NCBI GenBank assembly: GCA_026874595.1 | Contig: CM049322.1 | Coordinates: forward strand, 48,215,340-48,279,339 | DNA: 64,000 nucleotides | Reading direction: 5' to 3' | DNA from: Sipunculus nudus | Taxonomy: Eukaryota > Annelida > Sipuncula > Golfingiida > Sipunculidae | Shown: one piece after another, positions 11,119-23,604 of the stretch | How positions within the stretch are numbered: the first letter of the stretch is position 1 | Layout of the letters: each line of letters begins with the position of its first letter | Position numbers and translations under genes: made by a program | The notes under the pieces: model-generated | What the model was told of the DNA's origin: nothing | Databases searched by the model: none | Seen by the model: only the letters and a program-made list of their open reading frames with translations

Positions 11119-12965
11119 GAGAACAGCTGATCATGTTTAGTTAATTTCCATAAAAAAAAACATATCTTGTGCTGTGAAAACTCCTATATTTTCCCTGAAG
11201 TTTTGGCTAAAAATTCATATAAACATATTTTTGTCTCAAGTGTACTTAATATGTCTCTGTTGGGAGCCCAGCTTCACATAGCCCTCTTCACCAATTGAAG
11301 CTCTTTGCAGCTCTTTGACCGAGCATCATGACCGGTTTGTCACTCGTTACCTGCATGGCTAATACGGACCAAACTGCGTACTGTACACTTTCAAGTCTGT
11401 GGTTGTGAGCTCTGTCTGTGCCAAATGTTGATGTTGTTTGAGATAAAATAATACAAACAAACTGACATGGGGTTTGTTGCTTGTTTAACACTGAAACAGG
11501 AACATTTCTTTAAGACCGTCACCGGAGGTATGATGGCCATTCTTTGCCTGTCCGGCCAGCCATTTGTCTGTTTGGCCGTTGACAGTGCACAAATCGAAAC
11601 TGTTGGACCCATACTCTTCTATCTAGACACCCAGGAGCCTTTGAAAAATATCCCTGGACACAAGAATTCAGGATACTGTAACCTAAAATCGCGAAGTTAT
11701 GTGCACCCCAGAATAATAAAAAATAATACAAAAGCTCCAGTATCTGAATAACTGACTCATTGATTACCATGATTCTGTCCATGCATACCGTTAGACCAAA
11801 AAAAACGTGTTAACTTTTTTGTTAGCAAACATTTAACCCTCAGGGGTAGTTCCAGAATTTAGAAACAGTGGGGTCCAACCCAGGAGGACTGATGAAAAAC
11901 CCAAAAAGAAAAGGTCCCCTGTTCCGTAAAAGGGGGGTCCAGGCCGCAAAATTTTGACTGAAACCTTTAAAAAAGGTTGCTTCGGATGAAAAAAAGGGGG
12001 GGGGGGTGGGGGTGGCTTGATCCGCTTCTGATCCTTTCAGCTATTTAAAACTTGTCTGTGCTTGTTACTCTGTGCGTTTTCTTCCTGTTCTGACAATAAC
12101 GGTTTATTCAATTGGGAAATGAAATTTACACAATCGCTTTCTTTAATATTAATTACCGTTTAATTGATTTAATTTCATCCATAATCAATTGCTGATTTCT
12201 AACTTCTCTGTCATTTATAATCAATTTTCTAAAAGTTTATTTCTTTTCGTTCTTTACCATGATATCAAAATATTTAGTCCTTTTAAAGATTATAACACGG
12301 CAATACCCCGCGTTCCAAAATCAAGATCCACCCCTGCAATTGGGCATGATTAAGACTCAGGAAAGGAAGACATATGCAAAACAAAACAAAAAATACTCTT
12401 TAAAATATATAATATCTAGATGGACAGTTCATGTATCTGTGTATATAAAATCAATATTAATAACATCACAATACACCAAAGCTGTGCTTCAAGACATGCT
12501 TCATTAGTTTTAAGCTGTCCCAAAATTAGCCCTGTTTATCTCTGTTTCATGATTCCTCACTCCAATCTTTAAACACCAATAATTTACTCATATATATCAA
12601 CTTTTCATCATATTAAAATGCATATGGTCTTCTTTAATATGATAATAAAAACTTATTTTTACTTATAAGCGACAAGTGACTGATTTTGTGCAGATGGGTC
12701 ACAACTGCCCAATTGCGATTATCCTTGAAAATGTTTATCGTTCGCTATATTTTAAAACAGATATTACTCATTTTGTGGAATATATGGATAAACGTGCTCT
12801 TGTTCTTGTAAAGAGCACATTCGAAAGGAACTCATTGACTATGACTGAATCCTTTTTATGCAATGAACTGGTAATGTTTCTTTGTTAAAAAAATGCGGTA
12901 AATAAACGTATTCAAATGTAGCACTGCGTTTTAACAGGGAACTTAAGATTAAAATCTTCTTTCTA
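11119..12965. other. Intergenic DNA with a fragment of a dispersed repeat
   Basis: About 11830-12035 is a G-rich repeat fragment (runs of G, GCAAAATTTTG, GGCTTGATCCGCTTCTG) that reappears inverted at 41075-41240 and in part at 57370-57420 (GCGGATCC core). I see no supported gene in the rest. Confidence 0.45.
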
Positions 12966-13537
12966 AGGCCCTTTTCCATGCGCGCGGAAACGCCCGCGGA
13001 AAAATCGCACCAGTGTAAATCATGTGTCCCTTTCCCATGCACACGGAAACGCGGGCGGGTGAGCCTTCTTGTGGAGGTCAAGGACGGGAAAGCAGTGTGC
13101 TTGAGTACGCCCCAGCATAGGCCTAGGCCTGTATCATTCATGGTGACAAATCATACTTAACTTTAATGCTTCATTATATATATATCATATAAACATATAT
13201 ATATGTGCGTCAGGGGTGTTAAAATTCTACCGACTGCGGTAGTTCATATAATCTGCTCTTATACAGCCTTTATACGACCGCCATACGCCTGTCAATAGCA
13301 CACTACCGTAATAAAAACTGTTCGTTCTTGCAAATATCACGACATTTAAATGTAAACATGCATAAAGTGAACTCTACATAACAGACACATGCTCGACATG
13401 TTGCCGGGAAGGCTTTGGGACGGGGAATCCCTTGTGAAAACACGTCACGCGAAGGGGGGACTCCGCGCAAATAGAAAAGCTCAATTCAGCGCGATTTTTT
13501 TTAAGCGCGCGGAAACGCGCGCATGAAAAAGGGGCCT
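12966..13537. mobile_element. 572-bp non-autonomous TIR element (MITE), TA duplications
   Basis: The left end AGGCCCTTTTCCATGCGCGC and the right end (read inverted, AGGCCCCTTTTTCATGCGCG) form imperfect terminal inverted repeats of about 45 bp. Each end abuts a TA (12964-12965, 13538-13539). A partial inner copy of the terminal motif (CCTTTCCCATGCACACGG) lies at about 13028. There is no transposase. The ends are much more GC/CpG-rich than the surroundings. Confidence 0.7.
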
Positions 13538-13539
13538 TA

Positions 13540-16500
13540 TATTATAAAGAACATAGATTATTTGATAGAAATATGCTTGTCGGTCAAGCTGAAAGCAAAG
13601 TCAATGAAAACAAGTCATCTAGACTAGGGGAAATGTACACTTTGAATTGTTCGACACACCATGGTTTCAGTAGGCCTACGTAAGATATCATATCATAAAT
13701 ATATTGTAAATTATCATTTATATGGTAGAATATGACACAGTGAGGATTTGTTTTACATGACTTTGTATTTACACTAAAGGAATAGGATTCTGTGTTTTCA
13801 TTCTCCCGGAAAACCCCTTAAATGTCCTTTACTGTATGTTTTAGGAGTGACATATGTCAAACAAGATCCTGCTGTTTTTACACGCTATGTGCCAAGGCTG
13901 TAAAGAAAAGATATATCAAAGTGGAACCTTTGCTTTTCATCCAAACAATAAGAAAATGTTCACATTAACATTGCATTTGTAATCACCCTAAATTTTATAT
14001 GGTATAGGCTCTTATGAGTTCTGTCGGAGAGTTGTTTTCCATATATGAAACGATATATTAACAGGGAAGGAACAGGGAAGAACACGAATAGACAAACCAT
14101 GAAACACATGATATAATTTGACAGAAATAATCATGTGCTAAAAATTTCATAGAATATTATGTTTGGCTTATTGAAATAAGAAAAAATATACCAAAATAGA
14201 ATTATGCATATTCTTATCAATATGCTTATTAAATTACTGTTCCGCTATAGGCCTACAATTCGGTTATAAATGTTTATGATTCCATGGAATCCAAAGGTTA
14301 ACAAATGCAGTTTAAATTAGCATGTTTTCATATTCGCCTATATGTTAAAAATGGGCCATATGTCTTCAATTCTGACCTGAAATAAAAAAACATTACATAG
14401 TTAAAACTCATTCAGTGGTCTATTTCAATAATTGTTTCAATATTCCTCGTACCTTTTTCAATTCCAAAATGATGCCCCCAAATGGCGAATTCATACTACT
14501 GAAAAAAGTGCTTAAAGTATAATTTAGTTTATTGCATGTTTATTAAAAAGCACGCCCATTTTTTTTAAACATTATCTAATTATTTTTGTCATTTACAAGT
14601 ACAGGTCCGTGAACAGCTTTATAAAGTACCGTCCTGGGATCGAAGCACAAAGGCATACTTCGGTCCAAGTATGGTCGGCCATTGGTGACTTTAGTAGTCA
14701 TTTGAATCAAAATGTGTTGGAATTTCTTGCTATTCCACGTCAGAATATTGTTGAATATGTAAGCTTTATATCTGACGCGTTATTCCAATCCTCAATGTCA
14801 CTAATGTTTGAAAAACCGTGCGATATCACACGACATTCCTCGGATGTGGTTCTATGATTGCCGTGTATTTTGACCGGAAAACCTCCAACACTGCACTCAT
14901 GGAAGTCTGATAAGGCTTTGTAATGTCTTAATTGTATGATAATCCGGCATCTGGGATTCCGTGGCTTAGCGTGCCAATTATCATTAAAATTTTATTCAAT
15001 GTTTTACAAGAAATTTCGTTGGCAGTCACATCGTAGGCCTAAGTCATCGACGTACAAACGGACCTTATAAGATGTGTGTATTTCATGAGCAAAGGTAGGA
15101 CGAAAGCCTACTACAATCTGTGTTGTCCTCGACCTGATATACTGTAGCAACCAACTTATCTTTCCCCAAAATAATGGGCAACCCTCCCTGTCTCTCAGAT
15201 TTTTCTCTAGTCTGACATTCCTCCACGTTCGAAATACGTACAAAGTGGACATAATCACACTGATAACAGGAGACAACTATGAATTATTAGAAACTGTACA
15301 AGAGAAAAGCAACACCAGTTGGCCAGCACAAAGAAGTGCACGTGGTGTTTATGTGTCATGACCTTTTGACCGAAGATGTTGACGCATGCACACACGGAAC
15401 TACCATGAGGCTTATTCTGCAAAGAAATCAGTGACACTATTGAGAGTGATTAAAGTTACATAAACTTATGTATTATTATGTGGATACAAAACCTTAACAA
15501 CAAAACCATCTCAGCACAGACCTGCTGCTCCCAATACACCCGTTTCCTATGTAATAATTGTTTTGTGTGAATAAACCATCCTCGTTTGTCACATTAATGC
15601 GTTTTGATCAAGTGTAGGCGTGACTGTTTTCCGGTTGTTATTCCATGCACACGACACTATCTCTCATAAAAACAAGAAGCTAACGTTAAACACATTTACT
15701 GACTGCCATATTCGTCACACACATACATAATGCACGAAGTTGCCACAAGGGGGCGCAACTGTACCTAGTAACATGATACTCCCGTAGCCCACAGTAATAG
15801 CAGACCTAAACCTACATCCCGTAAAACTCCAAACCAACAAGAAGAAACTTGATCGAAGAAACACATTAAAAAACAGGGACATATGGAAATATCTTGATTG
15901 GTGTAGGTGTCTGGTACGGCTACCAATGACATGCCGGTAAAGTTTACGTATTAGGCCATGGGCACGTCTATTTCCGTGTACAGGAGTGCGCAAACGGTTT
16001 TAGAACGAAATATTTACATATACTATAATTTAATCCTTAAGTGAAAAGAATATACTCCAAGTAACGATACTGATACTTGATATAGTCATCAAGAAAAAAA
16101 ACCCTTTAATGTTACGGTTGTATTTTTGTAAATTATTTTTACAAATTGACCTTACCTTCTTTAGTAATTTTTTTTTCATGGTAGTATGTTGGCTGTAGAA
16201 TAACCCAAAGACGCTATTGAAAGGATCGTAAAATTGACCAGCCCAGTACATATTAACAGGTTTGGAGAGGGCGCACAGTTTCAGCTATACATGGGTACAC
16301 AATTACGTCTAAGTGGAGGAGTCATAAGATCGGTCAGCTGGATACCGGTACAAATAAGCACCTTCCTGAAAGGAGAAAGTGTCAGCTACCTGGATACTCA
16401 CAGACACTTTATCTTTAGCCATACCTGTGCTCCTAGTTAGAGCCGTGTATTAAGATATAATTTTCATCAGGCATAATTTTACCAGCTTTAACTGATACCT

Positions 16501-17500
16501 TTGACAGTCTTGTCAGCTTTCACTCAATTTCCCGTGAATCTAGAATGAGCGATAATCCAAGTAAATGCTAATTCATCTGGACCTTTCTAACCCAGGGGGG
16601 TAAGCTGTAGCTCATTTCCTAGGTCTGTCTATTATTTATAAACTCGATAACTGACATGACCTTGGCTTTAAAATTTCTATTTGTCAGTTTGACATTCCGA
16701 CGACCTCTGATCGTCTAGTTTCACTGTCTCTTCTTGTCCCTCATGCCCTTGTTCCTCGTAGCCTGTTATTGCAAACAAATTGCCCCAAGGTAAATTTCAA
16801 GGTCAAAGGACAACAAATTGTATTTCTTTTATTGTTCTTTTTCAAACATGATTAAAGCCACATAAAATGTAGCTTCTTTATTTGTAGTTCGATGACAATT
16901 ATTCCTGAGGAATTTTAATCTTTTTTCTTATGCAGAATAGGCTATTGCTTCCTACAGCACGAACACATGTGGAGAACCAATCCGTGAATTAGGCTATCCA
17001 CGTCCTGAAAGCAGAAAGCCTTTTCCACTGAACAAAATGTTTACGTAACAACATACAAGAATCAGTATTTATATAGTACATTAGGTTACCCACAGCAGAC
17101 GTTTCACTACAGTCAATGTAGCAAACAGAAAACAGATATTAAGGAATATAAACAATATTTATTTGCGGGGAACTCGTCTGTAGTTGTGTCTAAGTGGGTC
17201 ATTGGGAAAGGTTTGACACACGTTTTGGACCAGCTCTCAGGCTGCAATGCGCCGTCTTTGGTTATTTAAAAGGCACCATGATGCGAAATCCGGATTTGTT
17301 TTCATGTATTAAATGCTTATTTCAAAATTTTGAAAGGTCAAATAAATGGGCCCTGAATAAGTTAAAACTGTGCCAATTGTTCTACCTGTTTAATGAGCAT
17401 CTACACAAATATTCAATTGGGTCTTGCCCGGCAAATGTCTATACGCTCATGAAAGTTTCAGGCAAATCAATAGCAGTTTTTGCGATAAATCTGTAAATTG
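13540..17500. other. Intergenic DNA, no supported gene
   Basis: Only short open frames occur, none with exon-like borders on both sides or recognisable protein features. I see no RNA gene. Confidence 0.45.
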
Positions 17501-17504
17501 ACAA

Positions 17505-17695
17505 CAGCCGTGTGTCACTCACAAACGAGTGCGCCTTTCGAGGGTTCCTCTTTGTTATGACCTAGCAATGGGGATGACTAACACCGAGGAGCCGAAGGAG
17601 TGATACACCGAGCCTATTTGGCGCCAGAATTATCACGTATAAGCCCCTGTCACGTAGTCCGAAACCGGAATTGAATTCTGTAGATGTACATAATA
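17505..17695 (+). mobile_element. 5'-truncated copy of a tRNA-derived SINE (family A)
   Basis: GTGTCACTCACAAACGAGTG, a GGGTTCCT-GTTATGACC-GCAA block and the TGTAGATGTACAT end match the body and 3' end of the fuller copies at 33032-33385 (plus) and 53345-53692 (minus). Confidence 0.6.
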
Positions 17696-17699
17696 TTTA

Positions 17700-19635
17700 G
17701 TTAAGCAAACATAAAAAAATGGAGGCGTTAACTCTACCCAAAAATATCTTTTGAAAATCTGTAAATTGATCGATACAAATACCAAATCAGCTAGAGATGC
17801 ATGGAAATATGTTCCTATTGCGTGGTGATGAAGGGTATAGATATATTACATGCACACTAACGGACAGCAGACCGTATGTATGGGCGGTGTGTCAATTAGT
17901 CGATTAATTATATTGATGATTGGCCATTTTCTTTAATAATCGATTAAATACCTGTATTTTGGTGTAACTGATGACAAAAGATTTTATATACATGCACAAA
18001 CAAGTCTTATTATATACCAGATAAGATTTTAATATTTTGAAAGAGATAAAAGAAGACGACAAAAAGCAAGGAACAGCATTTAAAACTTAACCTCGTGCAG
18101 TGAAAACGTGACATCAACCTAGTCGTTACCTGGACCCTTTCAGGTGACGTGCAAGTCAGATGTAATGTACTAGGTAAACATATAATGTATAGATCTGTAC
18201 ATCGGATTTCATGATAATATAGTAATAATAGTACATAATTTAATCGATTAGTACAGGAACATGAGTAGATTTTCCTTCTTTTGACATCAAAACATGCTTT
18301 TACGGCCACTTCTAACCACAAGTATACGAACATGCACTATCAATACTATTTACCTCTTGACCATGGTTAGCATAGGAAGCGCTACAAAGTATTCCAGTAT
18401 CAGATATTAGTTTACCCTACGGGTTTTTATGGAGCATTGACGAGTAATTCTTCCGCTTGTTGTTGGATAGAAAGTCATTCCATTAACCGTATATAGAAAA
18501 TTAACTTATTCTGTATCAAGCTGCATCAATAAATCGCTTAAACCTGTGTCCGTGAAAGTGTTTCATCCTTTATGCTCCGGAAATCAATTTTTGCTGTTAC
18601 AACCGGAAATTTGCCAAGAACCCAGCGGAGAAGTAATGTCTCACTTTCTTCACAATAAGTGTCCATAGGTTCAGATATACTGATTATTTAGCAGCAGTAG
18701 TTTTGATCTCAATGGAGTCTACATATTTGTACCAGTGATAATATGCAAGTGTTATTTGGTCTCCTGATGTTACACAAGGAATATGTGCCCAAACTTCTTG
18801 GTAAAGATCTGTTCACGATCCGTAAATAACACTTTCAACGGAATAACCTTTAGCGCTATCTATGTCAACTGTGGCCAACGGTACATGCTGTAGCCAGGAC
18901 CATACGTGCACGGTGATGCCCAAGCTCCTCTAAGGAAATCAAACCTGCAATGCTTGATTTATTTTACATGATTGCAGTTTACTGTCACCACAGGCAATAC
19001 ATATGTTCATGTTTATTTACAACAATTGGTGAAGAGAACTGCTTGTAAAATCATGTTTGATGAATGAAATATTTAAAAAAAAAACAGACCGATGATCCAT
19101 TATTGTATGTATCTTCTATATTACTATTCTATCTTATATATGTATAGAATTATACCTTAAAGTTATATATTGTTCGATATAATTAAGTTTGACTTGCACT
19201 GTACGCTGAAAGGTGAACATAACTTCCGGGAAGTTGACACTTATTCGTTGCACAAGGTTCAGTTCAATTCTGTTCGCTACTTTTTGCACCGTCTTTCTAT
19301 ATCTTGGACGGAATTAGAATAGTTTAATCGTTTGTAATCGATTTTGCAAAGATGTAAACAATTTAATCGATTACGAATGAAAAAGGTCAGTCATCGATTT
19401 GATCAATTAACTGGCCAACAATTAAGAACAATACATTTATTATAATGTAATATGCTTACTAAAGGTGCATGTCACCTGACGACGTTTATCAGGATCCCCA
19501 CGTCAACAGGTTATTAGAAAAAGGAAGGGTCAAACCAAGGACTAATAACGTAACCTAACAAATTTCCTCAGGTCCGGAAGAGGTGGGAGGTGTCTCGGCC
19601 GCAAAGTGATAATGGATGCGATAGCTTATATAAAA
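17700..19635. other. Intergenic DNA, no supported gene
   Basis: I see AT-rich sequence with several ATCGATTA/AATCGATT motifs, but no exon, RNA gene or clear repeat. Confidence 0.4.

Positions 19636-19637
<2 letters not shown>

Positions 19638-19686
<49 letters not shown>
19638..19686. repeat. (AT)n microsatellite
   Basis: About 24 uninterrupted AT units. Confidence 0.95.
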
Positions 19687-19688
<2 letters not shown>

Positions 19689-20189
19689 ACGATGACTCAT
19701 TCCCCAGGGCGAATAAAACATATTCGTATAATACATGGAGACATCGTAAACTTGAGAGTAGTCAGAGGCGACGACCTCCCCCGGGATTCTAAGGAAACTT
19801 CATTTTTTTCGCACAAAAGTGTATGACAGTTCAGGAACCTCAGCGTTAGAATATTGGCGGTTCTTAATACTACTAACGCTTTTTCTCGATTGACCTTACC
19901 ATAGTGCATCACAGATGTCGCCACCTGCCGAGCCAAACAAACAACAGTCGTGTTTACTTATCTTTATTTGGGCCTGTGCAAGGACGGCATCCATGCTGGA
20001 TTCACCTCCAGATGCTGGGGGGGGGGGGGGGGATTCCTTGCGCATGCCAAACGAGACTTCCGTTTTACACGATTCTTTTTAAAAAATTACGTCCAATAAC
20101 AGACATTCTGGTGCATGGCAAATCAGTAGCGGCAATTGGCGTCTGTTGGAGAGACTACAAAGTGGACCGACTTTGACCGGACCCGGAAA

Positions 20190-20520
20190 TAGGTCACTCT
20201 AACCTACAAGACAATCCTGCCGTCGCCAAGACTACACAAAGATCGGTCGCGCATGACATCCGCTGGAATTGCCATATCTCAGTCATTGTGATGTATTCTT
20301 TCATATTTTGAATAATCTGTCTCACATCAATACAGTGCAAGGTAAAAACATTATTAGTCACTCGGAGTCGGCGGAATAGTTCCTGCAAACATTTGGAATA
20401 TATCCCATGGAAACATCACGGGTACTGGTACAGACTACATGCGTGCTGTTTTGGAAAGTCTCCCAAATTATCCAAATTTTGCGCAAATGCTCGTTCAAGC
20501 TTATTCATTGAATGAACATG
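20190..20520 (+). repeat. Dispersed repeat, second copy at 58540-58950
   Basis: Shared blocks in the same order include GCTGGAATTGC-ATATCTC, CTGTCTCA, GTCGGCGGAATAG-TCCTGCAA and ACTGGTAC-GACTACA. The copy in the MATE intron lies inside a TIR element; I did not find the terminal repeats here. Confidence 0.6.
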
Positions 20521-20769
20521 TGATTTTTCCTACAACAAATTCAGCATTATTGCAGCACATTTGAAGCAGATTTTCAGCAGATAGCCAGAGCAGTGTATAT
20601 GCTGAAAGTCTGCTCCCCACTGACCATGTATAATTCTGTATTGTGCAGCAGATTTTGACCAGTGATGCAGCACAAATTCAGCGGTTCTAAATATTTAAAC
20701 TGGTGCTCCAATGGAGCAGGCCTATTTGCATATAAGAAGCAGGTTTTCAGCAGTTCTTCTGCAGTACCT

Positions 20770-20960
20770 GAGCAGTATGCTGCCCTGGAACAATGCTGTG
20801 TGCTCTCCTAGAGAAGTTCTATCCTGGATCAGATCAGTGTGCTCTTCTTGAGCAGCGCTCTCCTGGAGCAGACCTGTGTGTACTCCTGGAGCAGACCCGT
20901 GTGCTCTCCTGGAGCCGACCTGAGTGCTCTCCTGGAGCAGTGCTCTCCTGGAGCAGATTT
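20770..20960 (+). repeat. Minisatellite with palindromic CTCCTGGAG units
   Basis: Seven or so units of about 24 bp with the core GTGCTCTCCTGGAGCAGACC. Each unit contains the near-palindrome GCTCTCCTGGAGC. The short open frame across it is repeat-driven, not a gene. Confidence 0.8.
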
Positions 20961-21832
20961 TTCACATCACATTCACTTTCTCCATCTTCTTATTAGCGTA
21001 TTTTGTTGAAAGTGACCATGCATCAGCATTCTTTTTTACACCAATCTCAGAAGGAATAAAAAAACACATACCTTTCAATGTGTATAATAGCCCATTATAA
21101 TGATGTGCACTTAAAATTGGCTTTTTCTTTTCCATGCCCCAGGGGAGGTGAGATACACATCATTGTATTTTTCACTCTTCCAGGTGTTTCACTATCATGC
21201 ATAAAACAGAAACCTGAATAAACGTGATTAAAATAACGGTTTATTTATTAAAAAAAACAATGACCATTTATATATATTAGTGTATAACCATGCTTATTTA
21301 TGATACGGTCCTGGGCAGACAAGTGTCAAGGACACAGAATTTTGAAGATGTTTACATTACAGATAATGTTGTTAGAATGTACCGGTATATTGTACATAGG
21401 TGGCGAAACCCGGGGGCCTTAAGATGATGCTTGAGTGCTAAGCCCTTAAACATGTGAGATTAAGCATAAAAAATTGGCCGCAAAATATTTTAGTTTCAAG
21501 CCTTTATACCATGATTTGTTGTGGCCAGCAAGCACACTTTGATGCTGAATGATGGTAAGAACTGTACGCCTAGTGGCCGTCTTTCAGAGACTCTTGGTAT
21601 TAGAGACCCTGGATATGACAGACTCCTTTTGCCAGAACTTCATGAATGCCTATTACATTTTCACCTCACAGGCATTGTGAGAAGCTAGAAAGTATTGTGT
21701 TATGGACATATTTCTTATTTCACACACAATGTGTCAAATGTTATCGATTTACGGACAATCAGCAGAATAAACAGTGCCAGTTTGTGACTTGAAAATCTAT
21801 ATTCGTGTGGCCATTATCATAGACACAATTTA

Positions 21833-21835
<3 letters not shown>

Positions 21836-21927
<92 letters not shown>
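21836..21927. repeat. (AT)n microsatellite
   Basis: About 90 bp of AT with one interruption near 21885. Confidence 0.95.
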
Positions 21928-21929
<2 letters not shown>

Positions 21930-23439
21930 TGGTTTTCATGAGCACATCACATTTCTACATGACAGATATATGATATTTTTAAATACTTACACAAGTTTAA
22001 AAGTGTCAACTGCCGAATCGCCTGTGCAGAAACATATTCTTTTAAGCTTATGAAAATGAAAACTGATTTAAGTGGTAAATGTAAGTACATACTTCGAAAT
22101 AAATGCCGGACTATCGGAATATTAAGGTCCGATAAAGGGAGGAACGGCAAAGTTTTTTTTTTTTTGTACTGGCCTCTTTGGCAAGTAGAATGATTATCCC
22201 CGCCTCAGCTGAGAGGGTGATAACGTCTGACTGTCGGGTCGCCCGTCCATCTGTTTATAATTGCTATGCTACGTTATATATCAACAAGTTTTACTTTGAT
22301 CTACTTCTCATTCTAATGGCCCGCGTATTTTATAGGTCTCTAGATCTGATCAGGTTTTGGGCACATTTGAATTTTATTATTTTTTTAATTTTAATGATTT
22401 TTTTTATAATTTTTGCATTTCATGTCACCTGAGGTTAAAACAGTTACTCATTATCAATCTGTATGAAGGGTTTGACTCATGATGGATTTTTATATGATGA
22501 ATTAGATAAGGAGCGTGATGTGTATGTCATTTCCTTCGGGCGGATATTATACTTAAATCATCAACCGCTCAGCTCAAGCAAAGGTCTAAGCTTGGCCAAA
22601 AGAATGTACTCCATAGAGAGAGTGGGCCATAGAGATTAAAGGAACTGGTTATATTTTGGGCCGATTCGATTTATTTTTGAAGAGGCTTTACCTGAAAACA
22701 CAGAAGAAAGTTGGCAAAAGAATTGCAAAGAATTGTCCAAATTATAAATTCTGATTTTGTCAATGTTCCATCCCAATTTCATCCAATTCAATCCAGAACA
22801 TTGGAAGACATTGCTCGGAAGCAGCCCACAACAAAAACACGGCAGATCATATGACCCCCGTCCAACTTCGTCGTCAAAGGTCATTTATTCTTAGGTGAAT
22901 GATCATTCATACATTTAAACATTAAAAACAGTAATACGTAAACTAAACAGAGTAATAAATTTTATTAAAAAACAAAAAACTTTTTGTTTAATGTACTGTC
23001 TAGTAAAATCCTTTAGTGCCCGGTAAATATTTTGTGACACTGGACCAGAATGTCCGGTGGAACACCCTGCCAATTTTGAGCCTTGATGTATATTAACATT
23101 GATACCTGTAGATTTATATATGTAAGCTAATATGAGGAAGCCGAATGCCTTGCCGATACCGACATCTGACCTTGATGACCGTAAGTGGTGGCAGGGGCAC
23201 GACTGTCATTGATAATACTTTCTATTTTCTTTGTTGTGTCAAGATTCCAAAGAAAAGTCTCTCAAAAGTAAAGCAGGCAGGTCGTTCATGCCCGGGCAAA
23301 GGTTCACGTTTTTCATAATATGATATGCGTTTGATAAATGTTAACTTCATGTTCAGTCCAATTTATTCACATGCTCGACAAAAAATAACATAAGGTCAAG
23401 GATAAACTGATCATGTCATCTGTTTAAGTCAAAATAGTT

Positions 23440-23549
23440 GTTACACATATCATAATTTAATAAAGCTGGCTTCGGTAGTTTGTTGCGTGTACACACCTTT
23501 CTTTCGAAGTTGAAGGTGTCAGGAGAGAGCTGTTGATCTAACTCAAAAA
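23440..23549 (+). promoter_or_regulatory. Promoter of alternative first exon 1a
   Basis: The roughly 100 bp before the ATG are conserved in all three cassettes: CATAATTTAATAAAG (TATA-like, about 90 bp upstream of the ATG), then TTTG-CGTGTAC, GTTGAAGGTGTC and GATCTAAC just before the start codon. Conservation of this block outside the 55-bp coding part suggests a core promoter and 5' UTR. The transcription start is not determined. Confidence 0.5.
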
Positions 23550-23604
23550 ATGGCGTCATTTACGAATCCTAATTATGATGAGAACGCAGCGAAAGATTCT
23601 AAAG
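23550..23604 (+). CDS. MATE transporter alternative first exon 1a
   Basis: The 55-nt exon encodes [18 protein letters not shown] plus the first base of the next codon and ends at a GTAAGG donor. Phase 1 matches the acceptor of exon 2 at 45419, which would give a DSK-DATPSEG junction. Near-identical exons lie at 28205 and 34522, so this is one of three duplicated starts. The intron to exon 2 would be 21.8 kb. Confidence 0.72.

Noticed and set aside
16234-16440. Open frame with GEGAQFQLYMGTQLRLSGG
   Set aside because: No homology that I recognise, no splice context, and it lies in an intergenic region without other exons.
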